From Tubiluchus corallicola (lineage: Eukaryota > Priapulida > Priapulimorpha > Priapulimorphida > Tubiluchidae): 32,462 nt of DNA. Shown here in pieces: positions 1 to 8,613 of the stretch. The notes beneath the pieces are model-generated. The model saw only the letters and a list, made by a program, of their open reading frames with translations. It was not told where the DNA came from and made no database searches. A program made the translations under genes and the position numbers. How positions within the stretch are numbered: position 1 is the first letter of the stretch; the number at the start of each line of letters is the position of its first letter. The stretch is from contig JAQGDQ010001616.1 of NCBI GenBank assembly GCA_030141605.1, forward strand, positions 1 through 32,462. The letters are read 5' to 3'.

Positions 1-409
1 CCCGTCTGAAATGATCAAGTCCAGATTACACGAGCTGATGTTATACACATTACATTTTATACAAATTGCTACTTAATTTTAGAGACAAAAGGTGGCAGCA
101 CCACTTCTGTTTGCATATTGATAGCTTAACAGTTTGCTACAGTTCGGCACATGTTAACACGTTTGGCTGTTGTTACGAGGTCGTGGCAGAACCGGAATTC
201 ATCTCATTCCAAAGAAACTATCCTTGGCAGAAAAGATGCAGTGTGTCTAAACCGCACAGGGATACAAATGTACATTGTTTTTTGTTGTACATATAAAGCA
301 GGTAACACTAATATTTTGGTACATAGAAGCAGTCAGTGGATGAATTCACTACTAAAATGTAAGACTTTTTATTCTGCATTATAAGTGTCATTAAGACAAC
401 ACCTTACAC

Positions 410-869
410 CAGGGGTGTGCAAATTGCGGCCCGCCGAGAGAATTTGTCAACCTAATGAAAGTGCGGCCCGGGCGATTAATTGAGTTTATCCAGCTGAAGT
501 CCGTGCCACGATCCCAAAAATAGTGCGGGTAGTTTTTTCTACTAGATCGGATGACATTAACCCTTACAAGACGGTTGTAGCTTAATGTCACTGTACTACA
601 CAGACTGTGTGATACACATTACTAATATGCATTGTAATGAAGTTACCACAATCAGTCCTGAAAGTAGAAATATATGGTTTGTAATATAAATTTTAATAAC
701 TTCTAAAATAGTTTCTTGAGTGTAGTAGTAATGATGTACGCAGGTCGGATGCAAAAAATTGATATTAGGCCTTTCTGTACTTGGCTCCTTGATCAAACTG
801 CATGTGGCCCGCAGGAATTGCGGGAAAGTTTAATGTGGCCCGGCTAGTGAGATAATTTGCACACCCCCG
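410..869. mobile_element. hAT-type MITE, copy 1
   Basis: This 460-bp element starts CAGGGGTGTGCAAATT and ends with the near-perfect inverse (aatttgcacacccccg). Imperfect 8-bp flanks are CCTTACAC and TATTACAC (6 of 8 match). The GC-rich subterminal motifs gcggcccg and tggcccggc recur at both ends. Much of it is repeated at 8795-9294 in the same orientation. The CAGGGG termini and 8-bp duplication fit the hAT superfamily. No transposase is encoded. Confidence 0.8.
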
Positions 870-1045
870 TATTACACACAGTGACATTATAACACAAACG
901 CACATCACAAGATTCGTGAATGTAGTAGAAATGTTGACGATTCACGATGAAGGTTTACAAAAACTTACATTTCTCACACTTGCGTCTTGTTTGCTCACTT
1001 TGAATTTGCGACTAAACTACACTCGACGCACAAATTTTAACTTAC

Positions 1046-1110
1046 GTCTTTGTCGATGAAGTTAGTCTTGTCTTTCTCTTGCTCTGGTGTCAAGTGAAGA
1101 ACTGGTTCCT
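1046..1110 (-). CDS. Probable internal exon of an unidentified minus-strand gene
   Basis: A 65-bp open stretch lies between a good acceptor (gcattttcttacag) and a good donor (AAAGAC|gtaagtt). It would encode EPVLHLTPEQEKDKTNFIDKD, a charged non-repetitive peptide. I do not recognise the family. It starts with two bases of a split codon and ends on a whole codon. The intron upstream of it is an extreme CT/CA-rich tract of about 450 bp on the sense strand. The call rests on splice signals plus protein-like composition only; no partner exons were found. Confidence 0.45.
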
Positions 1111-1149
1111 CTGTAAGAAAATGCATTTTGATGGCATCAGTACGTGGTA

Positions 1150-1600
1150 CGTGTTGTGTGGGGGTGGGTGGGAGGGTGGTTGGCGTGGTGATTGGGTGGG
1201 TGGGTGTTTGGGGGTGTGGGTGGGTGGTTGTGTGGGTGCATGCATGAGAGAGAGGAGGGAGGGAGGGAGAGAGAGAGAGAGTGAAGGGAAGGGAAGGAGG
1301 GAGAGAAAGAGAAAAAGAGAGGGAGAGAAAAGAGAGAGAGGAGGGAGGGAGGGAGAGAGAGAGAGGAGTGAGAGAATAGAGTGAAAGATTGACAAAAAGA
1401 CATAGGCTGAAAGGGAGATGGGGGAGAGAAAAAGAGAAGGAATGAGTGAGAGATTTCTTGCAGTATTGCTGTATTTTCGTCAGAAGATTGTTAAGTGTGG
1501 AGTGCAGAGAGCGAGAAAGAGGAGGAGAGGAAGAGAGAGAATAGAGTGCAAAGAGAGACGGGGAGGTGGAGAGAGGAAAAGAGAAAGAGAGGTGTTGCAT
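1150..1600. repeat. G-rich then GA-rich low-complexity tract
   Basis: Positions 1157-1240 are (GGGTGG)-like with multiple G3-5 runs, capable of G-quadruplex formation on the plus strand. Positions 1244-1390 and 1415-1590 are nearly pure purine (ggagagagag, gaaagagaaaaagagaggga). On the sense strand of the putative minus exon at 1046-1110 this is a CT/CCCA-rich intron end. Confidence 0.9.
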
Positions 1601-1609
1601 ACTCTTGTT

Positions 1610-2500
1610 ACCGGCATTCCACCAAAATTAATTACAGTACTTTGTTCATTTGCTAGGCGCCACATTGGAAATTGTAACAGACAGATCACAGGAAGGTTCA
1701 CAGTTTGTCAAAGGTTTCGGTGGCATAGGAGGTACGTACTTGTCTTGTCCACTTATTTACCAAATACAAGAGTCAGTATTTGAATGGAATGGTCCCGTGT
1801 CACTAACAGAGCATAAGGATAGATGGTTACAGCATTTATTAATGAATGCAGGCTGAAGCTGAGTCAGTATTGCATTTTAGAAATATCTTGTAAGGGCCTT
1901 ACAACAGGTTTTAAAAATGCTTACGAACCCAGTTGCTTATAAGTCTGTTTTTTTCTCACCGGCTTCTTATCTAAGGATTTTTCTATTGAGAAATCTCACT
2001 TTGATGAAGAAGAAAATCAATTTTTGTGATCTTAAGAATTTGAAGTTTAATTTTGGAATTACAATAATTTTGTGTACAACTACCATTAGTCTTTTCACAG
2101 TTGAGTTGTTAAGTACAACAGGAATGTGACATATGGCTAAAGCAAAGCCGTCTGCTGCATCAGTTCAGTGATTTCAGTTGTTTTATGTGGAATTTACTTA
2201 ATTATGCATCACTAATCAAAGATTATGCATTAGTGGTTTGCTAGCAGGATCTTGTTTGAGAACAAGAAAAAATGAACTAGGTAAAGTTCTAGTTAGCTGT
2301 TAAAACTGATACTACTATAATACACACGGACTGCGAGGCGTTGTCAAGTGTACACAAATGCATTGTTTGGTACACTTAACCTTTGACCTTTTCCCGATCA
2401 TCATCAATCGGTGGAACTGTGAAAAGTCTCATTGTGAATGTATTGAATGTTTCGATGATTGTACATGCGTTTCGTGCGATTGATACTAGCGTATGTTTTT
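1610..2500. other. Non-coding AT-rich stretch
   Basis: I see no exon, repeat or RNA gene here up to the acceptor before the putative terminal exon. Small open frames at 1650-1856 and 1917-2129 have no protein-like features. Confidence 0.6.
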
Positions 2501-2507
2501 ATCCAGG

Positions 2508-2585
2508 AATCTTGCGCTACAGAGTCGACTTTCAAGCTATAGAAGTTGAGGAAATGCTGGACGACTTCGACCTCGACGACTACTG
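2508..2585 (+). CDS. Probable terminal exon of an unidentified plus-strand gene (acidic C-terminus)
   Basis: After an acceptor-like tgtttttatccag, the only open frame reads ILRYRVDFQAIEVEEMLDDF then DLDDY, and ends in TGA at 2583-2585. Acidic EVEEMLDDFDLDDY-type tails are common at real protein C-termini. The two other frames close within about 15 codons. Upstream exons would lie in 1-2500 or beyond the left edge, and I could not place them. I do not recognise the family. Confidence 0.4.
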
Positions 2586-2847
2586 AGCCAGTACGATTTC
2601 TCTCCGCACTTTTTTTAAACCTCTCTGGTGAACTGTGAGGGTGTTAGTTGGTGAAAGACGTACGTGTAATTCACAAAGCATAAACGTTCTGCTACTTGAA
2701 ACCCTGTGTAGCAGGTGTGAAAAGTGCTTTATGTGCAAAAACAGTTCACATGCGATAACATTTCTGCAGTTCGAGATATATTTTTGTAATACGTTTGGCC
2801 TATTTCTCTTCTTTCTGTACAGTGATATCTAGTAGGATAATTTTATT

Positions 2848-3319
2848 ATTAGTGCAACATTGTAATGGCTCTCGGGGAGAAGCAAGAATCATTTTGGTCA
2901 TCTCCCATTAGTGCAACATTGTAACGGCTCTCGGGGAGAAGCAAGAATCATTCTGGTCATCTCCCATTAGTGCAGCATTGTAACGGGTCACAGGGAGAAG
3001 CAAGAATCATTCTGGTCATCTCCCATTAGTGCAGCATTGTAACGGCTCTCGGGGAGAAGCAAGAATCATTCTGGTCATCTCCCACTAGTGCAGCATTGTA
3101 ACGGCTCTCGGGGAGAAGCAAGAATCATTCTGGTCATCTCCCATTAGGGCAACATTGTAACGGCTCTCGGGGAGAAGCAAGAATCATTCTGGTCATCTCC
3201 CATTAGTGCAACATTGTAACGGCTCTCTGGGAGAAGCAAGAATCATTCTGGTCATCTCCCATTAGTGCAGCATTGTAATGGCTCTCGGGGAGAAGCAAGA
3301 ATCATTCTGGTCATCTCCC
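2848..3319. repeat. Minisatellite, 8 x 59 bp
   Basis: There are eight units of exactly 59 bp, with starts at 2848, 2907, 2966, 3025, 3084, 3143, 3202 and 3261. Each begins attagtgcaacattgtaacg and differs from the others by only a few bases. Each contains GGGAGA ... TCTCCC, able to form a small hairpin. There are no indels between units. Confidence 0.97.
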
Positions 3320-4309
3320 ATTCTGTTTTTTAAACAGTTTTTTCTTTTCTTTGCTGTAAGTTTGTCTGTTGAAAACTCCATTTAGTAGCCCTTTGACAGA
3401 TTTTTTCCAGAAATTAATGTAACGGCAGCTTTAATGCGCCTGTTTTACTTTTAATCGCAAAGTATACTTTCATAGGTATTCAAAAGAAATTACATTGCGA
3501 AGTAAACAATTTAAGTTATTCAATTTAATTTAGTCGACTTACAGTGGCGGCTCGTGTGTAGGTACTCTGGAACTGCAGCGCCCCCTATTTTCACTCAATA
3601 TTATCGATAATATTCGATATAACAGGTCTTTTTTCTTTAGTTCTTTCTTTATACTTGTACGAAAGCAGAGCACGTGAGGGTAGTACTGTTTGCTTCACAG
3701 CCCAGCACAGTGGTGTTTAGCTGCTGTGAGCATGCGGCCATGTGCATGTGTCTGGGATAACGCGCTGTACACATGTAGAGAAAGTACTGTCGCTCACACA
3801 GTTTGTTGTCAGGTGCTTAAAAACCGTGTACCGGCATATTCTTGAACTGCGGTATTTTAGGCTATTATTAAACAAAAAAATTTTCCTTAGGATTTTAACA
3901 AGTTTATGTATAAATTTTCGTATGTTTGTTTGTTAAAAATTACAATTATAAATTACAACATTAAAATTACATATGTTTGTTTCGCTTTACACAGTATTAA
4001 AACAATGGCTAAAAATTTTCTGAAGCAGCATCCGCAGTAATTTTAGCTACGAGCCATCACTGGTTTCTTTTAATTTCCACGTGAGAATTGAGACTCGTTA
4101 ATGTTTTGTGAAGTTTGTTGTATATTATGTTGTCTTAAGTTACGACTGTCGCTAAAATGAACAAAGGTGATTAGGGGGGGGGTCTTATTTACTTGTTCCC
4201 GCCAACAGTCGTCTAGCGGGTGATCTGTAAAAATTGTCTAGTGAATTGATATTTTATTTCAAATAACAAACTGCCAATACAACCATCTAAAATCCTGTTA
4301 TTTCTTAGT
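3320..4309. other. Non-coding spacer between the two minisatellites
   Basis: The stretch is AT-rich and has an ataaccgata-like palindromic patch (attatcgataatattcgata, about 3599-3618). No coding signal was seen. Confidence 0.55.
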
Positions 4310-5660
4310 GCAGATGTGTACACGTGGTTGTACACCCGCAAATGTTCTGTAGTACAAATGTGTACATGTTGTACAGTCCTATTGTTCTGCAGTACAAATC
4401 TGTACACGTGGTCGTACAACCCCATTGTTCTGCAATGCAAATGCATACACATGGTCATACAACCCCATTGTTCTGCAATGCAAATGCATACACGTGGTCG
4501 TACAACCCCATTGTTTTGCAATGCCAATGAGTACATGTGGTCGTACAGCACCATTGTTCTGCAATGCAAATGCATACACGTGGTCGTACAACCCCATTGT
4601 TTTGCAATGCAAATGAGTACATGTGGTCGTACAACCCCATTGTTCTGCAGTACAAATGAGTACATGTGGTTGTACAACCCCATTGTTCTGCAGTACAAAT
4701 GAGTACATGTGGTCGTACAACCCCATTGTTCTGCCATACAAGTGAGTACACATGGTCGCACAACACCATTGTTCTGCCATACAAATGAGTACACATTGTC
4801 GCACAACACCATTGTTCTGCCATACAAATGAGTACATGTGGTCGTACAACACCATTGTTCTGCCATACAAATGAGTACATGTGGTCGTACAACACCATTG
4901 TTCTGCCATACAAATGAGTACACATTGTCGCACAACACCATTGTTCTGCCATACAAATGAGTACATGTGGTCGTACAACCCCATTGTTCTGCAGTACAAA
5001 TGAGTACATGTGGTTGTACAACCCCATTGTTCTGCAGTACAAATGAGTACATGTGGTTGTACAACCCCATTGTTCTGCAGTACAAATGAGTACATGTGGT
5101 CGTACAACACCATTGTTCTGCCATACAAATGAGTACATGTGGTCGTACAACACCATTGTTCTGCCATACAAATGAGTACACATTGTCGCACAACACCATT
5201 GTTCTGCCATACAAATGAGTACATGTGGTCGTACAACCCCATTGTTCTGCAGTACAAATGAGTACATGTGGTCGTACAACCCCATTGTTCTGCAGTACAA
5301 ATGAGTACATGTGGTCGTACAACCCCATTGTTCTGCCATACAAGTGAGTACACATGGTCGCACAACACCATTGTTCTGCCATACAAATGAGTACACATTG
5401 TCGCACAACACCATTGTTCTGCCATACAAATGAGTACATGTGGTCGTACAACACCATTGTTCTGCCATACAAATGAGTACATGTGGTCGTACAACCCCAT
5501 TGTTCTGCCATACAAATGAGTACACATTGTCGCACAACACCATCGTTCTGCCATACAAATGAGTACATGTGGTCGTACAACACCATTGTTCTGCCATACA
5601 AATGAGTACACATTGTCGCACAACACCATTGTTCTGCCATACAAATGAGTACACGTGGTC
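4310..5660. repeat. Minisatellite, about 31 x 43 bp with higher-order structure
   Basis: The unit is 43 bp (attgttctgccatacaaatg, then agtacatgtggtcgtacaac and acc). Variants differ mainly in ccatac/cagtac, catgtggtcgtac/cacattgtcgcac and cacc/cccc. They recur in a repeated order. The left part (4310-4640) is the most diverged, while the right border near 5660 is sharp. Long minus-strand open frames in all three phases are a by-product of a unit that has no minus-strand stop. Confidence 0.97.
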
Positions 5661-5851
5661 AATGAAAACCTCTCCATTGCTGCCTTTACCAATTTAGATA
5701 AAAAAATTTGCGTATCTTGTGTAAAAGAACATTTAAATTTACAGTTAAGTTACAAAGAGCTTGGTTGTTTTTGTTTACGATTAAAATTGCCAGAAGGCAA
5801 AGTAAACAATTGTGTAATGTTTCGTATGAATCATTCTCGTTTCTACATTTA

Positions 5852-5877
5852 TGTTGTTGTTGTTGTTGTTGTTGTTT
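5852..5877. repeat. (TTG)n microsatellite
   Basis: About nine uninterrupted TTG/GTT units. Confidence 0.95.
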
Positions 5878-6141
5878 CTTAACTGTAAAATGATTGCATT
5901 AAATAGCAAGAAAATGGCTTTCAAAACGTTGGCTATTATAACAAGCCCCCGTTTCAGAATTTAATTAAGTGGAACAGTGCAGTAAAGGTATTATGATAAT
6001 TATCAATGTGGTTTTTTTAATGAAAAATAAAGAAAATTTACAAGAAGACGTTTATTACTCGTTTTTTTCTCTGCGTGTTGTAAAGTAGAAAATAAATCGG
6101 TAAAACATTTTTAAATTGTGGTCAAAATTCTTTATACGAAA

Positions 6142-6299
6142 TTGATCGATTTTTAACCTCATTTTTCGCCTTCGAACAGCTCGGTTTCCGCAGTCACATA
6201 CATCTCAAATCACTGAAGGAGCTTCCTACATACCGTTTGCACTGAATGTGTAGCAATCATCCATGAAAATATAGGTACCGGAAAAGTACAGGTCTAGAT
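6142..6299 (-). repeat. Inverted, partial copy of the sequence at 14180-14350
   Basis: Its reverse complement matches the interior of the pogo-like element over about 155 bp. Shared blocks include attgctacacattcagtgca, aacggtatgtaggaagctcc and gaaaccgagctgttcgaag, with indels. It is a dispersed fragment of the same transposon family, directly left of the RTE-like fragment. Confidence 0.85.
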
Positions 6300-6304
6300 A
6301 CACC

Positions 6305-6728
6305 CTCGGTCGATTTCAAAGAAGAAAGTACAGGAACATTCTAGAAATAAAATGGCCAAACAGCATCTGTACAACAAAGTCGGTGCAGAGGAAAGGACAG
6401 TTAAAATCAAAAAGAGAAGACTAAAATGGACAGGACATGTTATACGACTTCCAGATGACAGTCCATTAAAATTAACTTTCAAAGAAGCACTGCACAAAGA
6501 AAAGAAACCACAAGTAGGACAGCTGCTGACTCTCATCAATTTCATCCAAAAAGATCTTATCAACACATCATTAGATATCAAAAATGCAGAGACATGAGAG
6601 GTTGCAGGTGACAGGGCAGCATGGAGTTAATGGGAGGTTGCAGGTGACAGGGCAGCATGGAGTAAAGTGATCAGGAGGGTCATGTCAAACGATGTGTGAC
6701 TCCAGAGATGATGATGATGATGATGATA
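6305..6728 (+). mobile_element. RTE-like LINE 3' fragment (reverse transcriptase C-terminus, broken)
   Basis: One frame reads RRKYRNILEIKWPNSI. After a frame change near 6370, another reads VKIKKRRLKWTGHVIRLPDD. Both are typical of the extreme C-terminus of RTE/CR1-type reverse transcriptases (R-ILGIRWP, KRRL-W-GHV-RMPDD). A block of about 34 bp (gaggttgcaggtgacagggc and following bases) is duplicated at 6597-6663. The fragment ends in a (GAT)n run at 6707-6727, as expected for RTE elements, which carry microsatellite 3' tails. It is a 5'-truncated dead copy. Confidence 0.78.
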
Positions 6729-6944
6729 ACTGTTTTACATCAAGCACTAATTCCTGGGAAGAAACCAAGAGGAGGACATCTGATGTTCTGAAGGCACTTA
6801 TTAAATACTCCACTTGACTTAGATAATGCAGATACTTGGCATGTGGCAACAGATCTGGAACAGCATCAAATTATGAATGATGCTGTGTTGCATGTTGGAA
6901 GCACCTAAGATGATGATATAACAGTGTGGAATAATTGGAACGAA

Positions 6945-7030
6945 ACTGACGCTCACATGTCATTGGCATAGCAGTGTCTAGTGTATTCACCTGTTTTGAA
7001 GGTGGAATTTTTATATTTTAGAATTTGGCA
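6945..7030 (+). repeat. Dispersed repeat R2, copy 1
   Basis: Contains ggcatagcagtgtctagtgt followed by cacctgttttgaaggtgg. Related to 13401-13505 (plus) and 18627-18725 (minus). Confidence 0.6.
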
Positions 7031-7950
7031 TGTCTAATATCTACAAACAGGTATGTAGGTACATGACAGTCATAACCGTATGTGGCTTCATTCGCAAATC
7101 TTTAACTTAAAATGAGAAAATGGTGCGACGTTTAAGAAAACGGTCTTATTTTTCCTTTCATGCGTGTAAACATTAACATTATGGCTGTTCCATTTGATAT
7201 TGAATTTTTAGCCACGCAGTAACAGAATCATGACACGATTGCTTAAATCAACAACAAACAATGACAAACAACTACGCAAATAAACATCATAAAATTTTAA
7301 TAATTATATCACGTGATCGTTCACAACCTGATCATTCAATATAGAAGGGCATTCTACAAATTTTAAAATGTCTTATTAAAAGCAGGCAAATACATATGTC
7401 TTACTGTTTCCATTGCTATATGCAGTCGACGTAAAAAGAATTGAGCATATTTCATGCAAACCACTTCTACACACCTACGGCTGGTCAAGAGTCGTAAGAG
7501 GTCAGCAAATACCCGGTCATCGGGATAATGCAAACAAACTCGTTTTATTCACTAAAACCATCAGAATATATTAAAATAAGAAAATAACGTTTTCCTAGTG
7601 TTTGCACCCGTAAGATGGAGCAAAGGTCAAGTTACAGGTGCGACTAAAATAGACACACCCCTGCGCCTGGCCGAAGATGTTTAATTGCGTGTCACGTCCT
7701 TACCCATTCAGAAGCTGCAGCTATGATGTCATATTTATCATCATTTTCACAGGCCTAAACAAAAGTTTGAAGATGGCGTTCAGCCAGAGAATGGTGTTGT
7801 AAGCACGTGAAGTAATATTAACGAATGTTTACAAATTTACGTGCCGAACTCAAACACAGAAGATACATCAGTGTAAACAATAGTGAATGTAATTATTTGC
7901 TTAATTTTAAAGCAAAATGGAACAATTTTTCATATCCTACCTGATTTTGA

Positions 7951-8092
7951 GTATGGTAAGAAGCATACATTTTAATACATATAATAAAAATGCCAAAGTG
8001 TTTCTGATAATTAAATACTAACTTAGAAACTTAACTGACAGCTGCCAAGGCCACTTAGTGATGATGTCACAAATGAACATAATTTTCAACAG
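7951..8092 (+). repeat. Dispersed repeat R3, copy 1
   Basis: The series gtatggtaagaagcatacat, tttctgataattaaata and gatgatgtcacaaatgaaca matches 13083-13224 with substitutions. Confidence 0.65.
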
Positions 8093-8111
8093 CTACACCA
8101 GCGACTTTTTT

Positions 8112-8149
8112 TACGGTCCCGAGGTGTCCCTTATATCCAAGGTTGACTG
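8112..8149. mobile_element. Solo right end of the pogo-like family
   Basis: The sequence tcccttatatccaaggttga followed by CTG and TA matches the right terminus of the 13684-14612 element. No matching left end was seen nearby, so this is a truncated relic. Confidence 0.6.
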
Positions 8150-8413
8150 TACAAACAAGTAGAAAAATGTGTTACTAACAATTTCACGTTAAATTTTGGC
8201 TCTGGAAATTAAATTAGGTATTTGAACATGAAGCAAAATTTAAGCACCAGTCCAGCTTTTGCATTTTTCTCGATTAAAAAATTCTAAAATAAATAAAAAT
8301 GACCAAAGTTGCCAACAATTTAATTGCGAATCTCTACCATCATAAACAGCGAACATAAATTTTATCTAATCAACTTAAGCATATTTTGGCACGTGAAACT
8401 TCGACGCAGACCC

Positions 8414-8613
8414 TCATAGATTGACAGTCACAGGAATGTCTTCAAGTCTATAATACTTATGCTTAATTTCATCTTCCGTAACTGACACGACGCGTAAGCC
8501 CGACCCGTCGTTACCGATCTGGGCACCTATTGCTGACGTCACCGGACAGTCAAGTTCCCGATAGAATCCTCCTGCGTTGCGATGGTAGTGACCACAAAAT
8601 ACAGATTTTACAC
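8414..8613 (-). CDS. CPPED1: CPPED1 exon 6 (GHYH motif, stop)
   Basis: The last exon follows acceptor ctgattttag and ends in TGA at 8414-8416. It encodes [23 protein letters not shown] and GLRVV, close to human [23 protein letters not shown] and GLRVV. GHYH supplies the last metal ligands. The C-terminus stops shortly after KYYRLED, lacking the roughly 20-residue Lys-rich tail of the human protein. A possible poly(A) signal variant (ATTAAA, minus) lies at 8319-8324. Confidence 0.96.

Noticed and set aside
151-384. Possible plus-strand exon near the left edge (frames with HLIPKKLSLAEKMQ or KETILGRKDAVCLN)
   Set aside because: Two frames look equally plausible, no convincing acceptor/donor pair encloses either, and I recognise no family.
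1037-1600. 187-codon Ser/Leu/Pro-rich minus-strand frame
   Set aside because: Almost all of it is low-complexity GA/GT sequence read in reverse. Only the last 21 codons (1046-1110) look like a genuine exon, and they are bounded by splice sites.
2848-5660. CRISPR-like arrays
   Set aside because: The repeats are directly contiguous with no variable spacers, and the surroundings are eukaryotic.
4213-5692. Three overlapping minus-strand open frames of 399-475 codons with Cys/His-rich 43-residue repeats
   Set aside because: They are the inevitable translation of a 43-bp tandem unit without a minus-strand stop. All three frames encode the same rotated peptide, and no start, splice or conserved context supports a gene.
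6333-6345. GAAcaTTCtaGAA as a second heat-shock locus
   Set aside because: It is only three units, lies inside LINE coding sequence where RNILEI explains it, and a nine-base match is not rare in a window this size.
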